63,730 nt of DNA from JAKQIM01 sp964633225 (GCA_964633225.1 CAZWFQ010000016.1:1-63730), one strand, 5' to 3'; numbered from the stretch's first letter, positions 33,169 to 41,447 are shown. Translations and numbers: made by a program. Notes: generated from the sequence alone by a model not told the origin.

Positions 33169-34737
33169 GTGGATCTCGAACATCAAATTGGGCAAAAGCT
33201 GCTCTTCGCCTTCCAGGGCAAAGAAGGCCTTGCGTCTGAGATTGTGCATGCTTTTGAAGCCTACCACCCCGGCGGGATCACCTTATTCCGCAGTTTGAAC
33301 GTTGGCAGCCTCGAGCAGCTCAAAAATTTGAATGGAATGCTGCAAGACATGGCCCGGTCTTTGGGTTTGCCGCGGCTGTTGATCGCCGCTGACCAGGAGG
33401 GGGGGCAGTTGATGGCGGTGGGGGATGGCACGCCCCTGCCGGGGAACATGGCCCTGGGGGCGGCGCGCTCGGTGGAATTGGCGCGCCAGGCGGGCGAGGT
33501 GCTGGGGCGAGAGCTGGCGGCCCTGGGGATCAACGTCAATTACGCCCCGTGTGCGGATGTGAACATCAACCCGCACAACCCGGTGGTGGGGACGCGCTCC
33601 TTCGGCGAGGACCCTGAGCTGGTGGGGGCGCTGGCGAGTGCGATGATCGAGGGCATCCAATCCCAGGGCGTGGCGGCTACGGCCAAGCACTTCCCGGGGC
33701 ACGGCGATACAGCCAGCGATTCGCACCACGGCCTGGCCTGCGTGCCGCATGCGCTCGAGCGGCTGAAGGCGGTGGAGCTGCTGCCGTTCCGGGCGGCCTG
33801 CAAGGCGGGGGCCAGGATGGTGATGACGGCTCACCTGGCTATCCCCTCGATCGATGGCCCTGGCGCACCCCCGGCTACCTTGTCTCCCAATATTATCCAG
33901 GGGCTGCTGCGGGGGGAGCTGGGTTTTGAGGGGGTGGTGGTAACGGACGCCATGGATATGCGGGCGATCCGCCAGGGGGAATGGCTGGGCGAAGAATGCG
34001 TGCGGGCGGCGAGGGCCGGGGCAGACTGCCTGCTGATGACCAGCGATGGGCAGGACCAGGCGCGGGCTTACACAGCCTTATTGGCGGCTGCCCAGAGCGG
34101 GCGCCTGGCGGCAGGTGAGCTGCAGGCTTCGCTGGGGCGCATCGCGCGGTTGAAGGCCTGGTTGGCGGACCAGCCTGCTGCGCCGGACCTGAGCGTGATC
34201 GGCTGTGCGGCACATCTGCGCGTGGCAGATGAAATTGCAGCGCGATCGATTACCCTGGTGCGCGACCAGGCACAGTACCTTCCTATTCGCCTGGAGGGCG
34301 ATCAAAAGATGGCGGTGGTGGTGCCAGCCCCGCAAGACCTGACCCCGGCGGATACGTCTTCATACGTGATGCCCGGGCTGGCGGATGCACTGCGGGTTTT
34401 TCATCCGCGGGTTGATGAGATGCGCATGTCCTTTGCGCCGGGGGAAGAAGAACGGAGCAGGTTGGTACAGAAGCTGGGGGGGTATGACTGCGTTGTGATC
34501 GGCACGATCAATGCCTATGCCCAGCCCGAGCAGGCAGAGCTGGTGCGGGCGGTGCTGCGGCTGGAAATGCCGGTGATCGTGGCGGCGATGCGCCTGCCGT
34601 ATGACCTGGCGGCCTTCCCTGAGGCGCCAACTTACCTATGCACGTACAGCATCCTGGAACCGGCGATGCGAGCGGCGGCGAAGGTGCTGTTTGGCAGGCT
34701 GCGGGCGGAGGGGCGTCTGCCGGTGAGGATAGCTTGA
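33169..34737 (+). CDS. Glycoside hydrolase family 3, beta-N-acetylhexosaminidase (NagZ-like)
   Basis: Cleaves terminal beta-N-acetylglucosamine from chito- or muro-sugars. The NagZ signature KHFPGHGDTASDSHHGL holds the His/Asp catalytic pair special to this GH3 branch, and the nucleophile Asp is in VVVTDAMDMRAI. The 522-residue length includes a C-terminal alpha/beta sandwich domain, as in Bacillus-type enzymes rather than short E. coli NagZ. It lacks a signal peptide, so it acts on imported sugars or recycled muropeptides. The GTG start lies one base after the permease stop. It is the last clear gene of the amino-sugar operon. Confidence 0.9.
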   Translation: MDLEHQIGQKLLFAFQGKEGLASEIVHAFEAYHPGGITLFRSLNVGSLEQLKNLNGMLQDMARSLGLPRLLIAADQEGGQLMAVGDGTPLPGNMALGAARSVELARQAGEVLGRELAALGINVNYAPCADVNINPHNPVVGTRSFGEDPELVGALASAMIEGIQSQGVAATAKHFPGHGDTASDSHHGLACVPHALERLKAVELLPFRAACKAGARMVMTAHLAIPSIDGPGAPPATLSPNIIQGLLRGELGFEGVVVTDAMDMRAIRQGEWLGEECVRAARAGADCLLMTSDGQDQARAYTALLAAAQSGRLAAGELQASLGRIARLKAWLADQPAAPDLSVIGCAAHLRVADEIAARSITLVRDQAQYLPIRLEGDQKMAVVVPAPQDLTPADTSSYVMPGLADALRVFHPRVDEMRMSFAPGEEERSRLVQKLGGYDCVVIGTINAYAQPEQAELVRAVLRLEMPVIVAAMRLPYDLAAFPEAPTYLCTYSILEPAMRAAAKVLFGRLRAEGRLPVRIA

Positions 34738-34756
34738 TGAGGGGGAGGGGGAAGGA

Positions 34757-34832
34757 TTAACGCAAAGGCGCGAAGATGCAAGGGCGCAAAGGAGAGGGGG
34801 AGGGCAAAAGCTTAACGCAAAGGCGCGAAGAT
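34757..34832. repeat. Two 21-bp direct repeats
   Basis: TTAACGCAAAGGCGCGAAGAT occurs at 34757-34777 and again at 34812-34832, with related GCAAGGGCGCAAAGG units between. They belong to the acgcaaaggcg-type short tandem motif often seen between genes in Cyanobacteria and Chloroflexota. They mark the border between the amino-sugar operon and the A+T-richer patch. Confidence 0.85.
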
Positions 34833-34900
34833 CACTCGTGGTAGAATCTAGTTGTGTAAATGCTGGGACTGGATATGTAATAATTTGGTTATCACATGCT

Positions 34901-35299
34901 ATGAAAGCACTGCGGTTCTTCTTCGATAATCTGATGATTGTTTTTGCGGGTGGATTGAGCCTGTCTATTGTGGGTTATTTTTTGTCCGATAAGACAGCTT
35001 TGTTATTTGCTATGATCGTTGGGTATTTTGCAGGATCGGTAGTTTTTGCTCGAATCAAGAGTTGGCCAGTTCGCCAGTGGATAAAATCTATTTCCTTGCC
35101 CGTGGCTTCGCTGGTTATGAGTTCTATCGCTTCTTTGTTATTAGTTGGGGGTTGTAAGTTTTTCCCCAGTCCAACCTTGTGCACTGACAGAAAAATCAAT
35201 GCGATGATTGCTGCATACTTCTTTTTCCCTTTGTTGATTGTCCTGGTTGCTTGGTTTATGCAGGCTTTTTCTCGAAGGGCAAAGAACGGCCTGAAGTGA
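34901..35299 (+). CDS. Small membrane protein, function unknown
   Basis: A 132-residue protein with four hydrophobic segments (about 5-25, 29-46, 63-80, 100-125) and a short extracytoplasmic stretch with two Cys (GCKFFPSPTLC). I recognise no family. The ATG at 34901 gives a sensible membrane protein; an in-frame GTG at 34838 would add a 21-residue N-terminus without clear support. It begins an A+T-richer group of short genes and overlaps the next one by GTGA. Confidence 0.55.
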   Translation: MKALRFFFDNLMIVFAGGLSLSIVGYFLSDKTALLFAMIVGYFAGSVVFARIKSWPVRQWIKSISLPVASLVMSSIASLLLVGGCKFFPSPTLCTDRKINAMIAAYFFFPLLIVLVAWFMQAFSRRAKNGLK

Positions 35300-35586
35300 A
35301 AAATAACGATGACCATACAAGAGATCCCAAGCTGTTTGGGAGAAATAAAGTGGATAATTGGGGAATTAATGTGATGCAGGAATTTTCTTGTGGAAAAGAA
35401 GGAATTGCTCTGTCAATCTTACCTGCCATTATAATTCTGATCTTGCTGGTATTGCTATCCGCGCTGATTCCTGGCCTGGTCATCATTCCACGAAGAATGG
35501 TTAGCTCGGTACGGACAAGAGAAAAGACACTCATTGTTGGCTCGCATGATAGAGAAACTATTAGGGAAAAGGTAGCGCCTCCTTAA
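35296..35586 (+). CDS. Small single-span membrane protein, function unknown
   Basis: About 96 residues: a polar N-terminal 40 residues, one strong hydrophobic segment (ILPAIIILILLVLLSALIPG) and a basic C-terminal tail. The GTG start overlaps the upstream TGA. No family recognised. Coupling to the previous gene suggests they are co-translated. Confidence 0.45.
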   Translation: MKNNDDHTRDPKLFGRNKVDNWGINVMQEFSCGKEGIALSILPAIIILILLVLLSALIPGLVIIPRRMVSSVRTREKTLIVGSHDRETIREKVAPP

Positions 35587-35611
35587 TACATAGGTTTTGC
35601 AAGGGGAAAAT

Positions 35612-35845
35612 ATGTGGCTTCACCTGTCATTTTTAATTTCTTTTCACAATATTACCCAGATATTGATTAAGCGTCCTGCTGAGATTGATGTAACAGTATT
35701 GTTTTGCGGGGCTGCAACCCTCATTTTTGGGATTTTATTCTTGGTCATGATGAAAGCCTTAAGTAATTGGTGGTGGATTAAAACTACCAAAATCCACCGT
35801 GATAAGTTCAATCGATCTTTCAAGAATACCGCTCCCAAGCAATAA
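35612..35845 (+). CDS. Small membrane protein, function unknown
   Basis: A 77-residue protein with a hydrophobic segment around residues 30-50 (VTVLFCGAATLIFGILFLVM) and a basic C-terminus. AAGGGG lies 6 bases before the ATG at 35612, so translation is plausible. No family recognised. Confidence 0.45.
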   Translation: MWLHLSFLISFHNITQILIKRPAEIDVTVLFCGAATLIFGILFLVMMKALSNWWWIKTTKIHRDKFNRSFKNTAPKQ

Positions 35846-35886
35846 TGGTTGGACCCGGTGGACGGTAGATCATAAGGGAAGCGACC

Positions 35887-36306
35887 ATGAGAAGACATCT
35901 GCTCGGCGTCATCATTGTCTTATCTTTATTGTTTTCTGTTGCTTGTAATCTGTCTCAGCCTGGCTTAACCGATAACGGCTTTCCTCTCGCTCAAGCGTGG
36001 AGTTACGCGGCTGGGGATATGTTGTTCTCTTATGCTGTGGGTGAAGACTGGGTGGTGATCGCAACGCCAGAAGGCTTAAGTGCCCTGGATACCGCTACAG
36101 GATCTCTCTTATGGGAAAATGATTTTCTTGTAAAAAGCGAACCAGCCAGTATTGTTATCTTTGATGACAAATTGGTCGCTATTGGTTTTGAAAAAAATGT
36201 AAAGGTGTTTTCAATCAGTGGCGGTGAGCTGGGCGCTTTTAGCTTAGCAGACAGCCAAGGTGTTGGATTGGCGCAAATTGCTGCTTTGTCAGATCAGTAC
36301 ATATAG
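35887..36306 (+). pseudogene. Lipoprotein with the first blades of a PQQ-like beta-propeller, probably truncated
   Basis: The 139-residue reading frame starts well (AGGGAAG before the ATG) with a signal peptide and lipobox SVAC, then shows two beta-propeller-type repeats (ALDTATGSLLWEND). It then stops at TAG 36304-36306. A full propeller needs about five times this length. Reading past the TAG gives LGSSNRGPVPWKK before a second stop, which still looks like propeller sequence, so a nonsense mutation or a 3' deletion is likely. It may still make a short lipoprotein. Confidence 0.5.
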
Positions 36307-36344
36307 TTGGGTTCTTCAAATCGTGGGCCCGTGCCTTGGAAAAA

Positions 36345-36659
36345 ATGATGAATACTCTTATGGTCAAACAAATCTTAAGACTGGTATTTCGCGGTTTATT
36401 TCCCTTTGTCATTGTCTGTGTGATGTTCCTGTTAGTTAACAACCATACGAGGCCTTTGTTCGTGTCGGAAAGCGTTGATTTTGTGGCTCGCCTGGGTATT
36501 GCTCTGTACTACGTATCAATAAGTTGGGCGCTTGGGGAAGCAATCACTGGTGAGACTAGAAAGTCTATGGCACGCATCGCAGAATATTTCCCATTTCCTA
36601 CATTTCACTGGATATGGGGATTAAGCGGCTTTATTGCTGCAACAGCGCATGGGGAATAG
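36345..36659 (+). CDS. Small membrane protein, function unknown
   Basis: About 104 residues with two or three hydrophobic segments (about 15-32, 42-62 and possibly 85-100). ATG codons at 36345 and 36348 are equally possible starts. No ribosome-binding site is clear and no family is recognised. It lies in the same A+T-rich patch as the preceding short genes. Confidence 0.4.
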   Translation: MMNTLMVKQILRLVFRGLFPFVIVCVMFLLVNNHTRPLFVSESVDFVARLGIALYYVSISWALGEAITGETRKSMARIAEYFPFPTFHWIWGLSGFIAATAHGE

Positions 36660-36810
36660 CTTCTCTAAATAATCAGATAATCTGAGAACAAGATCTGAAA
36701 ATGAAGCGATAATATTCTGTGAGTTCGGGATAAGGAGTTTGGGCTTCCAAATAACAACTTATTCCGCTAACCCGAATGCACAGTAATACTTTAATTCTTG
36801 GGAAGTGGCG

Positions 36811-37578
36811 ATGGAAAACAAACATCAGGATGCATCTCAGCTAATGTATGCGGGAAAAATTGACCAAGCCGCCGTTGCGTATCGCAGCATGCTTTCACAA
36901 AACGCCGAAGACCCCATGGCTTTGGAAGGGATGGTGTATTGCAGCCTGTCTCTTGAACGTTTTGAAGAAGCCGAATCGTGGTTGGGAGAATTGAAGAAAG
37001 TGCAGCCGCATGCATCCAACACGCATTGGTTGCAAAGTTTGGCGGCATACTACCGGCGAAAGCCGGAAGAGAGCGAACGAGAAGCCCTTAAGGCGCTGGA
37101 ACTTGACCCAAATTCAGGCCAGGCGCATCATGTCTTGGGTTTATTGCACCTGGTGAATAAGAAAAATCGCGATGCCGTAAATAGTTTGGAAAAGGCTGCA
37201 CAGTTACGCCCTGAATACTGGCAGCATCACTTCAACTTGGGCGTGGCTTATCTTCACAGTCAACAGTATCCGGGTGCAGTCAAGAGCTTAACAAACGCGT
37301 TTCGGCAGCATCCCAGACCCTTTATTGGCTGGTTGCTGCTCCAGGCTGTATACATAAAACACAAGTGGCTGCTTCTCATCTTAGCCGCAATCTCTTTGAT
37401 TGCTGCGTTGGCGATCAATGGACTCTATTCGCTGCCTTTCATGTTGTTTGCGATGATTGTGTTATCGTATATTGGGTATCTTGAAATGCGATCTGATCGT
37501 ACAAAGGGTTGGTTGTTCATTTTGGGTTTAGCAAGTTTGCTGGTGATTTACCTGTCTCGTTTGGTGTGGGGGTGGTAA
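36811..37578 (+). CDS. TPR-repeat protein with C-terminal membrane anchor
   Basis: A 255-residue protein with about four to five tetratricopeptide repeats in residues 5-165 (for example SGQAHHVLGLLHLVNKKNRD, HHFNLGVAYLHSQQYPGAV), followed by three hydrophobic segments from residue 185 on. TPR units bind other proteins, so it is probably a membrane-bound scaffold. GGGAAG precedes the ATG at 36811; a GTG at 36805 is the alternative. It closes the A+T-rich patch. Confidence 0.72.
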   Translation: MENKHQDASQLMYAGKIDQAAVAYRSMLSQNAEDPMALEGMVYCSLSLERFEEAESWLGELKKVQPHASNTHWLQSLAAYYRRKPEESEREALKALELDPNSGQAHHVLGLLHLVNKKNRDAVNSLEKAAQLRPEYWQHHFNLGVAYLHSQQYPGAVKSLTNAFRQHPRPFIGWLLLQAVYIKHKWLLLILAAISLIAALAINGLYSLPFMLFAMIVLSYIGYLEMRSDRTKGWLFILGLASLLVIYLSRLVWGW

Positions 37579-37608
37579 GGCGCGCATGCTATGATTGGCT
37601 AGATCAGG

Positions 37609-37617
37609 TGATACAAT
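37609..37617 (+). promoter_or_regulatory. Extended -10 promoter of the serine hydrolase gene
   Basis: TG-A-TACAAT at 37609-37617 is an extended -10 element. Transcription would begin near 37624, giving a 39-base leader with AAAAGGA before the ATG at 37663. No convincing -35 box is seen, as expected for extended -10 promoters. Confidence 0.55.
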
Positions 37618-37662
37618 AGCGCAGCCGCCAGAAATCCATTACAAAAGGACACTGCTCATATC

Positions 37663-39144
37663 ATGAAACGCTTATCACATATTACATTGCTGCTCATCGT
37701 CATGCTGGCGCTGGCAGCCTGCGCGCCAGCCATTCGCAGGTCACCGATCGCTGCCGGCGACCTGATGACATTCACGACCGCATTGGACGAGGAAATGCCC
37801 GGCTTGCTGGCTGCTTACAATACCCCCGGCGCGACAGTCGCCATCGTCCAAAATGGCGAACTGGTTTGGGAAAAAGGTTACGGGTTGGCTGACCGGGAAA
37901 ACAACGTTCCGGCTACGCCAGATACGGTTTACCAGATCGCTTCTATTTCCAAAACTGTGGCTGCCACGGGGATCATGCGCCTGGTGGAACAGGGCAAGCT
38001 GGACCTGGACGCTCCCGCCAGCCAATATCTGACCCGCTGGCAGTTGCCCGAATCCGCTTACGATGAAAATGCTGTGACCATTCGCCGCCTGCTCAGCCAC
38101 AGCGCAGGCCTGTCGGTGCACGGCTACCCCGGCTATGAACCCGGTGCCACCCTGCCCAGCCTGGAAGAAGCCCTGTCTGGGCAGCCTCTGGGATCAGCCT
38201 ATTCGGTGGAAGTGGTGGCTGAGCCAGGGCAGGCTTTTAGCTATTCGGGCGGGGGCTACACGCTGTTGCAATTGATCGTCGAGGAAGTAAGCGGGCAGAC
38301 TTTCGCCGAGACCATGCAACAAGAAGTCATTGATCCGCTAGGGCTGGAGCATACCAGCTTTGCCTGGCGGGAGGACTTGCGCAGCCAGACCGCCAAGGCT
38401 TACGACATGAATGGCCGTTTGCTGCCCAATTACTTGTTTAGCGAGCAGGCCGCGGCAGGGCTTTATACCACCGCCGGCGAACTGGCCCGTTTTGGCATTG
38501 CGCACCTCCCGGGCCAGGCATTGCTGAGCGCAGACAGCCTGGCGCAAATGCAGCAGGTGGTGATGGCGATTCCCGCTGAGTCCATCGATGGCTTTTTGAG
38601 CGGTATGGAGGGATATGGGTTGGGCTGGTTCATTGAGACGCTGCCCGACGGCAGCCGCGCCGTCAACCATACCGGGGGAAACCAGGGCTGGCGGTCGCTG
38701 TTGGTGGTGGCTCCACAGCAGGGGGCTGTGCTGGTGGTGCTGACCAATAGCGATAATGGCTCGGGGGTGCACGACGAAATCCGCGCCCGCTGGGCCGATT
38801 GGTTGGGCGTTGGCACGCCCGAGGTCATTCACAATACGCGCCTGCTGGCCAATATCATTACTGCATTCAGCGTGCTGCTCATCCTGGGTTTTGGGATCTG
38901 GCTTTACAACTTCGTGCGTAAAGTTCAGCAAGGCAAACGCAGCTTCCAGTTCAAAACCAATCTGCGCAGCAAATCTGGCCTGAAGATGATTTTCGGGCTG
39001 CTGGGAGCGCTGCTCCTGACGGCCTTGTGGTTCTTCTTGCTGCAAATTCTCGTTAAGATGATGTTCCCTCTGCAAACCTTGTGGGTGGGGCTGGCATACC
39101 TGCTATGGGTATCGGCCCTGGCACTGAGATCGCTGAGCAAGTGA
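37663..39144 (+). CDS. Membrane-anchored beta-lactamase-family serine hydrolase
   Basis: Class C beta-lactamase/PBP-type fold (PF00144), usually an esterase, D-aminopeptidase or peptidase rather than a true lactamase. The nucleophile motif S-x-x-K is Ser94-Ile-Ser-Lys97; the second motif reads Tyr194-Ser-Gly where lactamases have Tyr-x-Asn; the third is His336-Thr-Gly-Gly. It has a signal peptide with lipobox LAAC and, unusually, two to three further membrane segments at the C-terminus (about 400-425 and 447-490). The catalytic domain would face outward. Physiological substrate unknown. Confidence 0.88.
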   Translation: MKRLSHITLLLIVMLALAACAPAIRRSPIAAGDLMTFTTALDEEMPGLLAAYNTPGATVAIVQNGELVWEKGYGLADRENNVPATPDTVYQIASISKTVAATGIMRLVEQGKLDLDAPASQYLTRWQLPESAYDENAVTIRRLLSHSAGLSVHGYPGYEPGATLPSLEEALSGQPLGSAYSVEVVAEPGQAFSYSGGGYTLLQLIVEEVSGQTFAETMQQEVIDPLGLEHTSFAWREDLRSQTAKAYDMNGRLLPNYLFSEQAAAGLYTTAGELARFGIAHLPGQALLSADSLAQMQQVVMAIPAESIDGFLSGMEGYGLGWFIETLPDGSRAVNHTGGNQGWRSLLVVAPQQGAVLVVLTNSDNGSGVHDEIRARWADWLGVGTPEVIHNTRLLANIITAFSVLLILGFGIWLYNFVRKVQQGKRSFQFKTNLRSKSGLKMIFGLLGALLLTALWFFLLQILVKMMFPLQTLWVGLAYLLWVSALALRSLSK

Positions 39145-39176
39145 ACCAGAGTAAGATAGCCTCCTCCCTGCCCGCG

Positions 39177-39218
39177 AATCAAAAAGAAGCTGCGCCGTGA
39201 CGCAGCTTCTTTTTGATT
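39177..39218. terminator. Bidirectional intrinsic terminator
   Basis: An 18-bp perfect inverted repeat (39177-39194 and 39201-39218) around CCGTGA, with A5 and T5 runs at its outer ends. It serves the convergent serine hydrolase and DUF3048 genes. Confidence 0.9.
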
Positions 39219-39236
39219 GTTCGGGATCTGACCGGA

Positions 39237-40463
39237 TTAAGGCAGGTTGAAGACCCAGCGCCAGGCGCCTTCTTCGGGCTGGGTGAGGGCTGAGGCCTGG
39301 CCGATGATCTGGAACCAGGTGGTGCCGGGCTTGAAGGGGTAGGCGCTGCCATCGGGGAAGGTCAGGTAGAGCACCGAGTTGGTGGTGGGGCGGTTCCAGG
39401 TCACTTCGTAGGCCTGGCCGTCGCGGAAGGCGTAGGCATTGCCGGTGCCGCTGAGCAGGATCTCAACGATCTCGTTGGGGGGGCGCTGGAAATACTCGTG
39501 ACGGGCCACGATGACGACTACGTTCTGGGCGCTGATCTGCTCGTCGTTCAGGCGGTCGGTGAGCGGGGCGTATTCTTCGCCCTGGCCCTGGTCGTAAACG
39601 TTGTCCTGGAAGCGCAGGTAGGTGCCGCTGGCGGGGTCATAATCCCAGCGCACGTAGCTGTCACCGGAATAGCGCACGGAGAGCTGGCTGCCGTTGGCGC
39701 CGCCATCGGGCACGGTGGAGTGGAAGGTCATGCCAGCCAGGTCCTGGCGGCCGTTCTCAATGCCCAGGTCGTTGAAGTGTTGGCTGATGGCCTGGGTGCT
39801 GCCAAGCAGGTAGTTGCCGCCGGTGGGTTCAAAACGGCAGAGGGGCGTGGAAGCGGCGGGCGGGCAGCTGGCCAATGCGCCTTCTAGCAGCAGGCGGTTG
39901 GAGTACTCGGCATTGAACAGGCGTTGGTTGATCAGCTGATCGGCACTGCCGTAGGCGAAAACGCTCTGGTACATGCGCACCAGCTCGTGATCTGGCAGGC
40001 GCCCGGAGCGGATGGGGCCAACCAGATCGGCGTTGTTGCCGTAGAAGATGGCGTGGAAGCGGGTGTAGCCGCCGTTGTGGTAGTAATCGTACACGATGTC
40101 GGCCAGCGAGAGGCCCCAGGCCGGGCGGTTGGAGCGCGGCACGATGTTGATCTTGACCGCAATCGGGCGGCGGTCGAGCAGGCTGGGGTCTGCGGGGGGC
40201 ATGCCGGTGAGGGGGTTGATATCGATGGGCATGTTTTGGGGCCCGTAGATCACCGGGGCGGGGGTGGCGGTGGGCGGCAGCGCGGTGGCGGTGGGGGAGG
40301 GGGTGGCGGTTTCAGTGGGGGGAACCGGGCTGGGGGTGTTGGTGTTGGTGACCGCAGGGGCGGGCGTGGTGGGTTCGAGGGTGGCGGTGGGGGCGGGGGT
40401 GGCTTGCCCACAGGCTGCCAGAAGCAGCAGGGCTGCCAGGCCGATCAGGATACGTTTGGTCAT
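39237..40463 (-). CDS. DUF3048 domain lipoprotein (YerB-like)
   Basis: A 408-residue lipoprotein: lipobox LAAC, a low-complexity linker of Thr, Pro, Ala and Val (about residues 22-75), then the DUF3048 core beginning INPLTGMPPADPSLLDRRP, with AVKINIVPRSNRPAWGLS and DIVYDYYHNGGYTRFHAIF. The family is surface-attached and of unknown biochemical role (Bacillus YerB). The start at 40463 is chosen over the ATG at 40484 because GGAGGT lies 4-5 bases before it. Transcription should begin from the promoter at 40494-40522. Confidence 0.92.
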   Translation of the reverse strand: MTKRILIGLAALLLLAACGQATPAPTATLEPTTPAPAVTNTNTPSPVPPTETATPSPTATALPPTATPAPVIYGPQNMPIDINPLTGMPPADPSLLDRRPIAVKINIVPRSNRPAWGLSLADIVYDYYHNGGYTRFHAIFYGNNADLVGPIRSGRLPDHELVRMYQSVFAYGSADQLINQRLFNAEYSNRLLLEGALASCPPAASTPLCRFEPTGGNYLLGSTQAISQHFNDLGIENGRQDLAGMTFHSTVPDGGANGSQLSVRYSGDSYVRWDYDPASGTYLRFQDNVYDQGQGEEYAPLTDRLNDEQISAQNVVVIVARHEYFQRPPNEIVEILLSGTGNAYAFRDGQAYEVTWNRPTTNSVLYLTFPDGSAYPFKPGTTWFQIIGQASALTQPEEGAWRWVFNLP

Positions 40464-40493
40464 TTTTACCTCCAAGGTGTTCATTGAGCGGAT

Positions 40494-40522
40494 ATGATAC
40501 CGCGTTTGGTTTTCTTTGCCAA
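40494..40522 (-). promoter_or_regulatory. Promoter of the DUF3048 lipoprotein gene
   Basis: On the minus strand TTGGCA (40517-40522) and TATCAT (40494-40499) are 17 bases apart. Transcription would start near 40487, just upstream of the two candidate start codons. Confidence 0.6.
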
Positions 40523-40546
40523 TCTAAGGATCATGAATCCAATTGC

Positions 40547-40574
40547 TTGCTTTTTTGTTAAAAACCCCTATAAT
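40547..40574 (+). promoter_or_regulatory. Promoter of the DUF2085 gene, leaderless type
   Basis: TTGCTT (40547-40552), 16 bases, TATAAT (40569-40574). The predicted start near 40581 is only about two bases before the ATG at 40583, leaving no room for a ribosome-binding site. Confidence 0.6.
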
Positions 40575-40582
40575 CAGGTGTT

Positions 40583-41419
40583 ATGGAGCAAGGAAAACAG
40601 GCCGGCAGCACAGCGCGACCAATTTTGAAATGGATCGTATATATTGTAGTGATTCTGATGCTGCTGGGATGGGTTTTGAATGTTCCGGCCGGCCTTTTGG
40701 GCAAGGCGGATGCGGTGGGGTATGCAGTTTGTCACCGGATTGATGAACGCTCCTTTCATATTGGGGAACGGGCGCTGCCTTTGTGCGTTCGCTGCAGCGG
40801 GCAATACCTGGGGGCCGGGCTGGGCCTGGCCTACCAGTTTGCGCTTGGCCGCCGGCGCACGGGTTGGCCGGGGCGTTTGGCACTGGTGATTTTTGCTTTG
40901 TTTGTGGTGGCTTACGGCGTTGACGGGGTGAATTCTTACATCCACCTGCCTCCTTTGATGGCGGCTTTCCCCGATCTGCCGCGCTTGTACGAGCCCAATA
41001 ACATCTTGCGCCTGTTCACCGGCACCGGGATGGGCCTGGGGGTGGCGGCTTTGCTCTACCCGGCTTTTCACAGCGCGGTGTGGAAGCAGAGCGACCCTCG
41101 CTCGGCCCTGGGCGGGCTGCGTGAATTGGCGGGTTTGTTGGGTTTGGCAGTTGGCCTGGACCTGTTGGTCTTGACCGAAAGTGTTTGGGTGCTTTACCCG
41201 CTGGCTTTGTTCAGCACGGGTACGGTGCTGGTGCTCCTGACGATTGTCTATGCCATGATCTTTGTGATGGCATTTCGTAAGGAGAACCATTTTGAAAACC
41301 TGAGAGAATTGGCCTTGCCCCTGGTGGGCGGCTTTGGGTGTGCGCTGGCGCAGATTGCGCTGCTGGACCTGGGCCGCTACTGGCTGACCGGGACATGGGC
41401 GGGATTCTTCTCGGGTTAA
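40583..41419 (+). CDS. DUF2085 membrane protein
   Basis: A 278-residue protein with about seven hydrophobic segments. The DUF2085 signature is clear: CHRIDERSFHIGERALPLC followed by VRCSGQYLGAGLGL, with the paired Cys and His that may bind a metal. Function of the family is unknown. It leads a run of four small membrane-protein genes on the plus strand. Confidence 0.9.
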   Translation: MEQGKQAGSTARPILKWIVYIVVILMLLGWVLNVPAGLLGKADAVGYAVCHRIDERSFHIGERALPLCVRCSGQYLGAGLGLAYQFALGRRRTGWPGRLALVIFALFVVAYGVDGVNSYIHLPPLMAAFPDLPRLYEPNNILRLFTGTGMGLGVAALLYPAFHSAVWKQSDPRSALGGLRELAGLLGLAVGLDLLVLTESVWVLYPLALFSTGTVLVLLTIVYAMIFVMAFRKENHFENLRELALPLVGGFGCALAQIALLDLGRYWLTGTWAGFFSG

Positions 41420-41447
41420 GTTCGTTCTACGAGAAAGGTTGTGTAAG

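Noticed and set aside
34757..34832. CRISPR array
   Set aside because: Only two copies of a short repeat exist, the unit is of the common intergenic acgcaaaggcg type, and no cas gene is present.
36660..36810. Possible small RNA or terminator in the 150-base gap before the TPR gene
   Set aside because: TTCGGG and CCCGAA can pair at the ends of an imperfect hairpin here, but the stem is interrupted and no T-run follows, so I do not report it as a feature.
39924..40487. Gly/Val-rich plus-strand frame opposite the DUF3048 gene
   Set aside because: Its glycine-rich stretch is the reverse complement of the Thr/Pro linker of the lipoprotein, so it is a composition shadow.
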